A stretch of 64,000 nt of DNA, taken from Metridium senile (taxonomy: Eukaryota; Cnidaria; Anthozoa; Actiniaria; Metridiidae). The number at the start of each line of letters is the position of its first letter. The stretch's first letter is position 1. The DNA lies in NCBI GenBank assembly GCA_949775045.1, contig OX459110.1, forward strand, positions 6,208,229-6,272,228. The letters run 5' to 3'. Below the pieces are notes generated by a model. It did not search any database and was not told where the DNA came from. It worked only from the letters and a program-made list of their open reading frames with translations. The translations under genes and the position numbers were made by a program. This document shows positions 9,047 through 19,993 of this stretch, in pieces.

Positions 9047-10616
9047 ATAGGGCATATTGCATTCTGGGTAGGATTTTGTAGTTTTTTCTAAATGAAATCT
9101 TGCACATTTATCAGAATGCTCTAATATTCTCAGACATTACTCACAGGGTCTAGGCAAATATTTTGTGCCGAAAACCCCGATCTTTTTGACACATTTTTAC
9201 ATCACCCTATAGGACATATTGCATTCTGGGTAGGATTTTGTAGTTTTTTCTAAATAAAATCTTGCACATGTATCAGAATGCTCTAATATTCTCAGACATT
9301 ACTCACAGGGTCTAGGCAAAAATTTTGTGCCGAAATCTCCGATCTTTTTGACACATTTTTACATCACCCTATAGGACATATTGCATTCTGGACAGGATTT
9401 TGTAGTTTTTTCGAAATAAAATCTTGCGCATGTATCAGAATGCTCTAATATTCTCAGACATTACTCACAGGGTCTAGGCGAAACTTTTGTGCCGAAAACC
9501 CCGATCTTTTTGACACATTTTCAGATCACCCTATAGGGCATATTGCATTCTGGGTAGGATTTTGTAGTTTTTTCTAAATAAAATCTTGCGCATGTATCAG
9601 AATGCTCTAATATTCTCAGACATTACTCACAGGGTCTAAGCGAAAATTTTGTGCCGAAAACCTCGATCTTTTTGACACATTTTCAGATCACCCTATAGGG
9701 CATATTGCATTCTGGGTAGGATTTTGTAGTTTTTTCTAAATAAAATCTTGCGCATGTATCAGAATGATCTAATATTCTCAGACATTACTCACAGGGTCTA
9801 GGCGAAAATTTTGTGCCGAAAACCCCGATCTTTTTGACACATTTTCAGATCACCCTATAGGGCATATTGCATTCTGGGTAGGATTTTGTAGTTTTTTCTA
9901 AATAAAATCTTGCGCATGTATCAGAATGCTCTAATATTCTCAGACATTACTCACAGGGTCTAAGCGAAAATTTTGTGCCGAAAACCTCGATCTTTTTGAC
10001 ACATTTTCAGATCACCCTATAGGGCATATTGCATTCTGGGTAGGATTTTGTAGTTTTTTCTAAATAAAATCTTGCGCATGTATCAGAATGATCTAATATT
10101 CTCAGACATTACTCACAGGGTCTAGGCGAAAATTTTGTGCCGAAAACCCCGATCTTTTTGACACATTTTCAGATCACCCTATAGGGCATATTGCATTCTG
10201 GGTAGGATTTTGTAGTTTTTTCTAAATAAAATCTTGCGCATGTATCAGAATGATCTAATATTCTCAGACATTACTCACAGGGTCTAGGCGAAAATTTTGT
10301 GCCGAAAACCCCCAACTTTTTGACACATTTTCAGATCACCCTATAGGGCATATTGCATTCTGGGTAGGATTTTGTAGTTTTTTCTAAATAAAATCTTGCG
10401 CATGTATCAGAATGCTCTAATATTCTCAGACATTACTCACAGGGTCTAAGCGAAAATTTTGTGCCGAAAACCCCGATAGGATTTTGTAGTTTTTTCTAAA
10501 TAAAATCTTGCGCATGTATCAGAATGCTCTAATATTCTCAGACATTACTCACAAAACCTAGGCGAAAATTTTGAGCTGAAAACCCCGATCTTTTTGACAC
10601 ATTTTCAGATCACCCT
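9047..10616 (+). repeat. Block A HOR copy 4 (contracted, 1,570 bp)
   Basis: This copy has nine full monomers and one short one. It starts like copy 3 (AAATG, then ATAGGACATA with CACATGTA, then TTCGAAAT, then CCTCGATC). It then repeats the CCTCGATC + GAATGATCT pair (about 9690 and 10010) and passes through the 50-bp-deletion junction at 10477 straight into the GAGCTG monomer (10573). The seven-monomer stretch holding GACAAATTTT in copies 1-3 is lost. An unusual ACAAAACCTA replaces ACAGGGCCTA near 10552. Confidence 0.88.
10343..10616 (+). repeat. Fused monomer pair (junction 10477/10478), last one
   Basis: This is the only junction of the contracted copy 4, 1,570 bp after the previous one. 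No further example occurs to the right, in blocks A, B or C. Confidence 0.92.
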
Positions 10617-11588
10617 ATAGGGCATATTGCATTCTGGGTAGGATTTTGTAGTTTTTTCTAAATAAAATCTTGCGCATGTATCAGAATGCTCTAATATTCT
10701 CAGACATTACTCACAGGGTCTAGGCGAAAATTTTGTGCCGAAAACCCCGAACTTTTTGACACATTTTCAGATCACCCTATAGGGCATATTGCATTCTGGG
10801 TAGGATTTTGTAGTTTTTTCTAAATAAAATCTTGCGCATGTATCAGAATGCTCTAATATTTTCAGACATTACTCACAGGGTCTAGGCGAAAATTTTGTGC
10901 CGAAAACCCCGATCTTTTTGACACATTTTTACATCACCCTATAGGACATATTGCATTCTGGACAGGATTTTGTAGTTTTTTCTAAATAAAATCTTGCGCA
11001 TGTATCAGAATGCTCTAATATTCTCAGACATTACTCACAGGGTCTAGGCGAAACTTTTGTGCCGAAAACCCCGATCTTTTTGACACATTTTCAGATCACC
11101 CTATAGGGCATATTGCATTCTGGGTAGGATTTTGTAGTTTTTTCTAAATAAAATCTTGCGCATGTATCAGAATGCTCTAATATTCTCAGACATTACTCAC
11201 AGGGTCTAAGCGAAAATTTTGTGACGAAAACCCCGATCTTGTTGACACATTTTCAGATCACCCTATAGGGCATATTGCATTCTGGGTAGGATTTTGTAGT
11301 TTTTTCTAAATAAAATCTTGCGCATGTATCAGAATGCTCTAATATTCTCAGACATTACTCACAGGGTCTAGGCAAAAATTTTGTGCCGAAAACCCCGATC
11401 TTTTTGACACATTTTCAGATCACCCTATAGGGCATATTGCATTCTGGGTAGGATTTTGTAGTTTTTTCTAAATACAATCTTGCGCATGTATCAGAATGCT
11501 CTAATATTCTCAGACATTACTCACAGGGCCTAGGCGAAAATTTTGAGCTGAAAACCCCGATCTTTTTGACACATTTTCAGATCACCCT
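10617..11588 (+). repeat. Block A 6-mer module, 972 bp
   Basis: This module has six full monomers in order: CCGAACTTTTT; TAATATTTTCAG with TTTTTACATC; ATAGGACATA/GGACAGG; TAAGCG with GTGACG and an isolated CTTGTTGACAC; GGCAAAAATTTT; AAATACAATC with GGGCCTAGG and GAGCTG (11545). The GAGCTG marker is 972 bp after the one at 10573. The next segment begins with the same first three monomers. Confidence 0.87.
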
Positions 11589-13370
11589 ATAGGGCATATT
11601 GCATTCTGGGTAGGATTTTGTAGTTTTTTCTAAATAAAATCTTGCGCATGTATCAGAATGCTCTAATATTCTCAGACATTACTCACAGGGTCTAGGCGAA
11701 AATTTTGTGCCGAAAACCCCGAACTTTTTGACACATTTTCAGATCACCCTATAGGGCATATTGCATTCTGGGTAGGATTTTGTAGTTTTTTCTAAATAAA
11801 ATCTTGCGCATGTATCAGAATGCTCTAATATTTTCAGACATTACTCACAGGGTCTAGGCGAAAATTTTGTGCCGAAAACCCCGATCTTTTTGACACATTT
11901 TTACATCACCCTATAGGACATATTGCATTCTGGACAGGATTTTGTAGTTTTTTCTAAATAAAATCTTGCGCATGTATCAGAATGCTCTAATATTCTCAGA
12001 CATTACTCACAGGGTCTAGGCGAAACTTTTGTGCCGAAAACCCCGATCTTTTTGACACATTTTCAGATCACCCTATAGGGCATATTGCATTCTGGGTAGG
12101 ATTTTGTAGTTTTTTCTAAATAAAATCTTGCGCATGTATCAGAATGCTCTAATATTCTCAGACATTACTCACAGGGTCTAGGCGAAACTTTTGTGCCGAA
12201 AACCCCGATCTTTTCGACACATTTTCAGATCACCCTATAGGGCATATTGCATTCTGGGTAGGATTTTGTAGTTTTTTCTAAATAAAATCTTGCGCATGTA
12301 TCAGAATGCTCTAATATTCTCAGACATTACTCACAGGGTCTAAGCGAAAATTTTGTGACGAAAACCCCGATCTTTTTGACACATTTTCAGATCACCCTAT
12401 AGGGCATATTGCATTCTGGGTAGGATTTTGTAGTTTTTTCTAAATAAAATCTTGCGCATGTATCAGAATGCTCTAATATTCTCAGACATTACTCACAGGG
12501 TCTAGGCAAAAATTTTGTGCCGAAAACCCCGATCTTTTTGACACATTTTCAGATCACCCTATAGGGCATATTGCATTCTGGGTAGGATTTTGTAGTTTTT
12601 TCTAAATAAAATCTTGCGCATGTATCAGAATGCTCTAATATTCTCAGACATTACTCACAGGGTCTAGGCGAAACTTTTGTGCTGAAAACCCCGATCTTTT
12701 TGACACATTTTCAGATCACCCTATAGGGCATATTGCATTCTGGGTAGGATTTTGTAGTTTTTTCTAAATAAAATCTTGCGCATGTATCAGAATGCTCTAA
12801 TATTCTCAGACATTACTCACAGGGTCAAAGCGAAAATTTTGTGCCGAAATCCCCGATCTTTTTGACACATTTTCAGATCACCCTATAGGGCATACTGTAT
12901 TCTGGGTAGGATTTTGTAGTTTTTTCTAAATAAAATCTTGCGCATGTATCAGAATGCTCTAATATTCTCAGACATTACTCACAGGGTCTAGGCGAAACTT
13001 TTGTGCTGAAAACCCCGATCTTTTTGACACATTTTCAGATCACCCTATAGGGCATATTGCATTCTGGGTAGGATTTTGTAGTTTTTTCTAAATAAAATCT
13101 TGCGCATGTATCAGAATGCTCTAATATTCTCAGACATTACTCACAGGGTCAAAGCGAAAATTTTGTGCCGAAAACCCCGATCTTTTTGACACATTTTCAG
13201 ATCACCCTATAGGGCATATTGCATTCTGGGTAGGATTTTGTAGTTTTTTCTAAATAAAATCTTGCGCATGTATCAGAATGCTCTAATATTCTCAGACATT
13301 ACTCACAGGGTCAAAGCGAAAATTTTGTGCCGAAAACCCCGATCTTTTTGACACATTTTCAGATCACCCT
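11589..13370 (+). repeat. Block A 11-monomer derivative of the 6-mer, 1,782 bp
   Basis: It starts as a copy of the preceding 6-mer (CCGAACTTTTT, TAATATTTTCAG, GGACAGG). An extra GCGAAACTTTT monomer with CTTTTCGACAC follows, then the GTGACG and GGCAAAAATTTT monomers. A local run then alternates GTGCTGAAAA (12681, 13005) with GGGTCAAAGCG (about 12824, 13148 and 13310), seen nowhere else. The monomers from 12885 and 13371 share CATACTG. This is a small amplification within the module. Confidence 0.82.
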
Positions 13371-14596
13371 ATAGGGCATACTGCATTCTGGGTAGGATTT
13401 TGTAGTTTTTTCTAAATAAAATCTTGCGCATGTATCAGAATGCTCTAATATTCTCAGACATTACTCACAGGGTCTAGGCGAAAATTTTGTGCCGAAAACC
13501 CCGAACTTTTTGACACATTTTCAGATCACCCTATAGGGCATATTGCATTCTGGGTAGGATTTTGTAGTTTTTTCTAAATAAAATCTTGCGCATGTATCAG
13601 AATGCTCTAATATTCTCAGACATTACTCACAGGGTCTAGGCGAAAATTTTGTGCCGAAAACCCCGATCTTTTTGACACATTTTTACATCACCCTATAGGA
13701 CATATTGCATTCTGGACAGGATTTTGTAGTTTTTTCTAAATAAAATCTTGCGCATGTATCAGAATGCTCTAATATTCTCAGACATTACTCACAGGGTCTA
13801 GGCGAAACTTTTGTGCCGAAAACCCCGATCTTTTTGACACATTTTCAGATCACCCTATAGGGCATATTGCATTCTGGGTAGGATTTTGTAGTTTTTTCTA
13901 AATAAAATCTTGCGCATGTATCAGAATGCTCTAATATTCTCAGACATTACTCACAGGGTCTAAGCGAAAATTTTGTGCCGAAAACCCCGATCTTTTTGAC
14001 ACATTTTCAGATCACCCTATAGGGCATATTGCATTCTGGGTAGGATTTTGTAGTTTTTTCGAAATAAAATCTTGCGCATGTATCAGAATGCTCTAATATT
14101 CTCAGACATTACTCACAGGGTCTAAGCGAAAATTTTGTGACGAAAACCCCGATCTTTTTGACACATTTTCAGATCACCCTATAGGGCATATTGCATTCTG
14201 GGTAGGATTTTGTAGTTTTTTCTAAATAAAATCTTGCGCATGTATCAGAATGCTCTAATATTCTCAGACATTACTCACAGGGTCTAGGCAAAAATTTTGT
14301 GCCGAAAACCCCGATCTTTTTGACACATTTTCAGATCACCCTATAGGGCATATTGCATTCTGGGTAGGATTTTGTAGTTTTTTCTAAATAAAATCTTGCG
14401 CATGTATCAGAATGCTCTAATATTCTCAGACATTACTCACAGGGTCTAGGCGAAACTTTTGTGCTGAAAACCCCGATCTTTTTGACACATTTTCAGATCA
14501 CCCTATAGGGCATATTGCATTCTGGGTAGGATTTTGTAGTTTTTTCTAAATAAAATCTTGCGCATGTATCAGAATGCTCTAATATTCTCAGACATT
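13371..14596 (+). repeat. Third 6-mer-type copy, cut by the assembly gap
   Basis: The order repeats that at 11589: CCGAACTTTTT, a monomer ending TTTTTACATC, ATAGGACATA with GGACAGG, TAAGCG, GTGACG (here with TTCGAAAT), GGCAAAAATTTT, GTGCTG. The sequence stops after 92 bases of the monomer that starts at 14505. Confidence 0.85.
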
Positions 14597-14796
14597 NNNN
14601 NNNNNNNNNNNNNNNNNNNNNNNNNNNNNNNNNNNNNNNNNNNNNNNNNNNNNNNNNNNNNNNNNNNNNNNNNNNNNNNNNNNNNNNNNNNNNNNNNNNN
14701 NNNNNNNNNNNNNNNNNNNNNNNNNNNNNNNNNNNNNNNNNNNNNNNNNNNNNNNNNNNNNNNNNNNNNNNNNNNNNNNNNNNNNNNNNNNNNNNN
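14597..14796. other. Assembly gap, 200 N
   Basis: This is exactly 200 undetermined bases. The left flank stops at monomer position 92 and the right flank resumes at position 116, so 23 bp plus a multiple of 162 is missing if monomers are intact. 200 is 38 modulo 162, so the gap is a placeholder, not a measured length. The flanks belong to different subfamilies (A on the left, B on the right). The only open reading frames in the window longer than about 75 codons cross these Ns and are artefacts. Confidence 0.98.
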
Positions 14797-14843
14797 TTTG
14801 TGCCGAAAACCCCGATCTTTTTGACACATTTTCACATCACCCT

Positions 14844-15905
14844 ATAGGGCATATTGCATTCTGGGTAGGATTTTGTAGTTTTTTCTAATTAAAATCTTGC
14901 ACATTTATCAGAATGCTCTAATATTTTCAGACATTACTCACAGGGTCTAGGCAAAAATTTTGTGCCGAAAACCCCGATCTTTTTGACACATTTTTACATC
15001 ACCCTATAGGGCATATTGCATTCTGGGTAGGATTTTGTAGTTTTTTCTAAATAAAATCTTGCGCATGTATCAGAATGCTCTATTATTCTCAGATATTACT
15101 CACAGGGTCTAGGCGAAAATTTTGTGCCGAAAACCCCGATCTTTTTGACCCATTTTCAGATCACTCTATAGGGCATATTGCATTCTGGGTAGGATTTTGT
15201 AGTTTTTTTTAAATAAAATCTTACGCATTTATCAGAATGCTCTAATATTCTCAGACATTACTCACAGGGTCTAGGCGAAAATTTTGTGCCGAAAACCCCG
15301 AACTTTTTACACATTTTCAGATCACCCTATAGGGCATATTGCATTCTGGGTAGGATTTTGTAGTTTTTTCTAAATAAAATCTTGCGCATTTATCAGAATG
15401 CTTTAATTTTCTCAGACATTACTCACAGCGTCTAGGCAAAAATTTTGTGCCGAAAACCCCGATCTTTTTGACACATTTTCACATCACCCTATAGGGCATA
15501 TTGCATTCTGGGTAAGATTTGTAGTTTTTTCTAATTAAAATCTTGCGCATTTATCAGAATGCTCTAATATTCTCAGACATTACTCACAGGGTGTAGGCGA
15601 AAATTTTGAGCTGAAAACCCCGATCTTTTTGACACATTTTCAGATCACTCTATAGGGCATATTGCATTCTGGGTAGGATTTTGTAGTTTTTTCTAAATGA
15701 AATCTTGCACATTTATCAGAATGCTCTAATATTCTCAGACATTACTCACAGGGTCTAGGCAAAAATTTTGTTGCCGAAAACCCCGATCTTTTTGACACAT
15801 TTTTACATCACCCTATAGGGCATATTGCATTCTGGGTAGGATTTTATAGTTTTTTCTAAATAAAATCTTGCGCATTTATCAGAATGCTCTAATATTCTCA
15901 GACAT
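14844..15905 (+). repeat. Segment duplicated at 23107-24170
   Basis: It shares two rare variants in order with 23107-24170: TATTATTCTC (15081 and 23344) and GCTTTAATTTTC (about 15410 and 23667), then GTGTAGG with GAGCTG, GTTGCCG and TTTTATAG (15842 and 24107). The offset starts at 8,263 bp and ends at 8,265. Two bases are missing here from homopolymers, in CTTTTTACAC near 15305 and in AAGATTTGTAG near 15517, relative to the distant copy. This copy lies next to the gap. Confidence 0.85.
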
Positions 15906-16786
15906 TACTCACAGGGTGTAGGCGAAAATTTTGAGCCGAAAACCCCGATCTTTTTGACACATTTTCAGATCACCCTATAGGGCATATTGCATTCTGGGTA
16001 GGATTTTGTAGTTTTTTCTAAATAAAATCTTGCGCATGTATCAGAATGCTCTAATATTCTCAGACATTACTCACAGCGTCTAGGCGAAAATTTTGTGCCG
16101 AAAACCCCGATCTTTTTGACACATTTTCAGATATCACCCTATAGGGCATATTGCATTCTGGTAGGATTTTGTAGTTTTTCTAAATAAAATCTTGCACATT
16201 TATCAGAATGCTCTAATATTCTCAGACATTACTCACAGGGTCTAGGCAAAAATTTTGTGCCGAAAACCCCGATCTTTTTGACACATTTTCAGATCACCCT
16301 ATAGGGCATATTGCATTCTGGGTAGGATTTTGTAGTTTTTTCTAAATAAAATCTTGCGCATTTATCAGAATGCTCTAATATTCTCAGACATTACTCACAG
16401 GGTCTAGGCAAAAATTTTGTTCCGAAAACCCCGATCTTTTTGACACATTTTCACATCACCCTATAGGGCATATTGCATTCTGGGTAAGATTTTGTAGTTT
16501 TTTCTAATTAAAATCTTGCACATTTATCAGAATGCTCTAATATTCTCAGACATTACTCACAGGGTCTAGACAAAAATTTTGTTCCGAAAACCCCGATCTT
16601 TTTGACACATTTTCACATCACCCTATAGGGCATATTGCATTCTGGGTAAGATTTTGTAGTTTTTTCTAATTAAAATCTTGCGCATTTATCAGAATGCTCT
16701 AATATTCTCAGACATTACTCACAGGGTCTAGGCGAAAATTTTGAGGTGAAAACCCCGATCTTTTTGACACATTTTCAGATCACTCT
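15906..16786 (+). repeat. Mixed monomers between the duplicated segment and the 6-mer run
   Basis: These monomers carry GAGCCG, CAGCGTCTAGG, GTTCCG and TCTAGAC variants before the GAGGTG monomer (16743). Small indels occur at about 16132 (TCAGATATCACC, +2) and 16160-16178 (one G and one T lost). I see no larger repeat of its own here. Confidence 0.7.
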
Positions 16787-19703
16787 ATAGGGCATATTGC
16801 ATTCTGGGTAGGATTTTGTAGTTTTTTCTAAATGAAATCTTGCACATTTATCAGAATGCTCTAATATTCTCAGACATTACTCACAGGGTCTAGGCGAACA
16901 TTTTGTGCCGAAAACCCCGAACTTTTTTACACATTTTCAGATCACTCTATAGGGCATATTGCATTCTGGGTAGGATTTTGTAGTTTTTTCTAAATGAAAT
17001 CTTGCACATTTATCAGAATGCTCTAATATTCTCAGACATTACTCACAGGGTCTAGGCAAAAATTTTGTGCCGAAAACCCCGATCTTTTTGACACATTTTT
17101 ACATCACCCTATAGGGCATATTGCATTCTGGGTAGGATTTTGTAGTTTTTTCTAAATAAAATCTTGCGCATGTATCAGAATGCTCTAATATTCTCAGAAA
17201 TTACTCACAGGGTCTAGGCGAAACATTTGTGCCGAAAACCTCGATCTTTTTGACACATTTTCAGATCACTCTATAGGGCATATTGCATTCTGGGTAGGAT
17301 TTTGTAGTTTTTTCTAAATAAAATCTTACGCATTTATCAGAATGCTCTAATATTCTCAGACATTACTCACAGGGTCTAGGCGAAAATTTTGTGCCGAAAA
17401 CCCCGAACTTTTTTACACATTTTCACATCACCCTATAGGGCATATTGCATTCTGGGTAGGATTTTGTAGTTTTTTCTAAATAAAATCTTGCGCATTTATC
17501 AGAATGCTCTAATTTTCTCAGACATTACTCACAGCGTCTAGGCAAAAATTTTGTGCCGAAAACCCCGATCTTTTTGACACATTTTCACATCACCCTATAG
17601 GGCATATTGCATTCTGGGTAAGATTTTGTAGTTTTTTCTAATTAAAATCTTGCGCATTTATCAGAATGCTCTAATATTCTCAGACATTACTCACAGGGTC
17701 TAGGCGAAAATTTTGAGGTGAAAACCCCGATCTTTTTGACACATTTTCAGATCACTCTATAGGGCATATTGCATTCTGGGTAGGATTTTGTAGTTTTTTC
17801 TAAATGAAATCTTGCACATTTATCAGAATGCTCTAATATTCTCAGACATTACTCACAGGGTCTAGGCGAACATTTTGTGCCGAAAACCCCGAACTTTTTT
17901 ACACATTTTCAGATCACTCTATAGGGCATATTGCATTCTGGGTAGGATTTTGTTGTTTTTTCTAAATGAAATCTTGCACATTTATCAGAATGCTCTAATA
18001 TTCTCAGACATTACTCACAGGGTCTAGGCAAAAATTTTGTGCCGAAAACCCCGATCTTTTTGACACATTTTTACATCACCCTATAGGGCATATTGCATTC
18101 TGGGTATGATTTTGTAGTTTTTTTTAAATAAAATCTTGCGCATGTATCAGAATGCTCTAATATTCTCAGAAATTACTCACAGGGTCTAGGCGAAACATTT
18201 GTGCCGAAAACCTCGATCTTTTTGACACATTTTCAGATCACTCTATAGGGCATATTGCATTCTGGGTAGGATTTTGTAGTTTTTTCTAAATAAAATCTTA
18301 CGCATTTATCAGAATGCTCTAATATTCTCAGACATTACTCACAGGGTCTAGGCGAAAATTTTGTGCCGAAAACCCCGAACTTTTTTACACATTTTCAGAT
18401 CACCCTATAGGGCATATTGCATTCTGGGTAGGATTTTGTAGTTTTTTCTAAATAAAATCTTGCGCATTTATCAGAATGCTCTAATTTTCTCAGACATTAC
18501 TCACAGCGTCTAGGCAAAAATTTTGTGCCGAAAACCCCGATCTTTTTGACACATTTTCACATCACCCTATAGGGCATATTGCATTCTGGGTAAGATTTTG
18601 TAGTTTTTTTCTAATTAAAATCTTGCGCATTTATCAGAATGCTCTAATATTCTCAGACATTACTCACAGGGTCTAGGCGAAAATTTTGAGGTGAAAACCC
18701 CGATCTTTTTGACACATTTTCAGATCACTCTATAGGGCATATTGCATTCTGGGTAGGATTTTGTAGTTTTTTCTAAATGAAATCTTGCACATTTATCAGA
18801 ATGCTCTAATATTCTCAGACATTACTCACAGGGTCTAGGCGAACATTTTGTGCCGAAAACCCCGAACTTTTTTACACATTTTCAGATCACTCTATAGGGC
18901 ATATTGCATTCTGGGTAGGATTTTGTAGTTTTTTCTAAATGAAATCTTGCACATTTATCAGAATGCTCTAATATTCTCAGACATTACTCACAGGGTCTAG
19001 GCAAAAATTTTGTGCCGAAAACCCCGATCTTTTTGACACATTTTTACATCACCCTATAGGGCATATTGCATTCTGGGTATGATTTTGTAGTTTTTTTTAA
19101 ATAAAATCTTGCGCATGTATCAGAATGCTCTAATATTCTCAGAAATTACTCACAGGGTCTAGGCGAAACATTTGTGCCGAAAACCTCGATCTTTTTGACA
19201 CATTTTCAGATCACTCTATAGGGCATATTGCATTCTGGGTAGGATTTTGTAGTTTTTTCTAAATAAAATCTTACGCATTTATCAGAATGCTCTAATATTC
19301 TCAGACATTACTCACAGGGTCTAGGCAAAAATTTTGTGCCGAAAACCCCGAACTTTTTTACACATTTTCAGATCACCCTATAGGGCATATTGCATTCTGG
19401 GTAGGATTTTGTAGTTTTTTCTAAATAAAATCTTGCGCATTTATCAGAATGCTCTAATTTTCTCAGACATTACTCACAGCGTCTAGGCAAAAATTTTATG
19501 CCGAAAACCCCGATCTTTTTGACACATTTTCACATCACCCTATAGGGCATATTGCATTCTGGGTAAGATTTTGTAGTTTTTTCTAATTAAAATCTTGCGC
19601 ATTTATCAGAATGCTCTAATATTCTCAGACATTACTCACAGGGTCTAGGCGAAAATTTTGTGCCGAAAACCCCGATCTTTTTGACACATTTTCACATCAC
19701 CCT
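16787..19703 (+). repeat. Block B 6-mer HOR, three tandem copies (972, 973, 972 bp)
   Basis: Copies are 16787-17758, 17759-18731 and 18732-19703, paced by GAGGTG at 16743, 17715 and 18688. The monomer order in each is: AAATG/GAACATTTT; AAATG/GGCAAAAATTTT; CAGAAATT/GAAACATTT; TTACGCATTT; TAATTTTC/CAGCGTC; TAATTAAAATC. The first copy has GGGTAGG and the next two GGGTATG plus TTTAAAT in the third monomer. The extra base of copy 2 is a seventh T at about 18605. In the third copy the last monomer reads GTGCCG instead of GAGGTG. Confidence 0.9.
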
Positions 19704-19817
19704 ATAGGGCATATTGCATTCTGGGTAAGATTTTGTAGTTTTTTCTAATTAAAATCTTGCGCATTTATCAGAATGCTCTAATATTCTCAGACATTACTCA
19801 CAGGGTCTAGGCGAAAA

Positions 19818-19831
19818 TTTTCAGCTGAAAA
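19818..19831. repeat. 14-bp perfect palindrome created by CAGCTG variant
   Basis: TTTTCAGCTGAAAA is its own reverse complement. It arises where the usual TTTTGAGCTGAAAA has C for G. The CAGCTG core starts at 19822, 25980, 26954, 27602, 27926, 28412, 29386, 30034, 31008, 33117, 33929, 35065, 47057, 53536 and 54510, all in block B. Function is unknown; it could extrude as a small cruciform or simply mark the subfamily. Confidence 0.85.
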
Positions 19832-19983
19832 CCCCGATCTTTTTGACACATTTACAGATCACTCTATAGGGCATATTGCATTCTGGGTAGGATTTTGTAG
19901 TTTTTTCTAAATAAAATCTTGCGCATTTATCAGAATGCTCTAATTTTCTCAGACATTACTCACAGCGTCTAGGCAAAAATTTT

Positions 19984-19993
19984 GTTGCCGAAA
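19984..19993. repeat. 163-bp monomer class: one-base insertion GTTGCCG
   Basis: TTTTGTTGCCGAAAA in place of TTTTGTGCCGAAAA adds one base. Examples lie near 15770, 19984, 20309, 20955, 22251, 22413, 24033, 26142, 26467, 28574, 28899, 30194, 30520, 31168, 31492, 33276, 34089, 35227, 37333, 37982, 47219, 53698 and 54021. Two per 6-mer explain the 974-bp modules. The class is absent from blocks A and C. Confidence 0.85.

Larger units (their letters stand above)
1..14596 (+). repeat. Satellite block A: 162-bp monomer array with 2,492-bp HOR
   Basis: This block is an uninterrupted head-to-tail array. It holds 84 full 162-bp monomers, 8 shortened monomers of 112 bp and a final 92-bp partial monomer; 84x162 + 8x112 + 92 = 14,596, so the deletion-type monomers are the only length variants. 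Typical block A marks are AAATAAAATC with GCGCATGTA in the middle of the monomer and TAAGCGAAAATTTT, TAGGCGAAACTTTT or TAGGCGAAAATTTT in the second half. TAATTAAAATC and GGGTAAG, both common in block B, are absent. No open frame, gene or inserted element is seen. The homogeneity and nested HORs are what unequal exchange or break-induced copying produces in centromeric or other heterochromatic satellites. The chromosomal role is inference. Confidence 0.97.

Noticed and set aside
14597..14796. Reading the gap as a true 200-bp distance
   Set aside because: Monomer phase requires 23 bp modulo 162, and 200 does not fit. It is a conventional placeholder length.
14558..14835. Open frames of 79-88 codons across the gap, on both strands
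   Set aside because: They exist only because the run of N supplies no stop codon. The real bases on each side are satellite, and each monomer has stops in all six frames.
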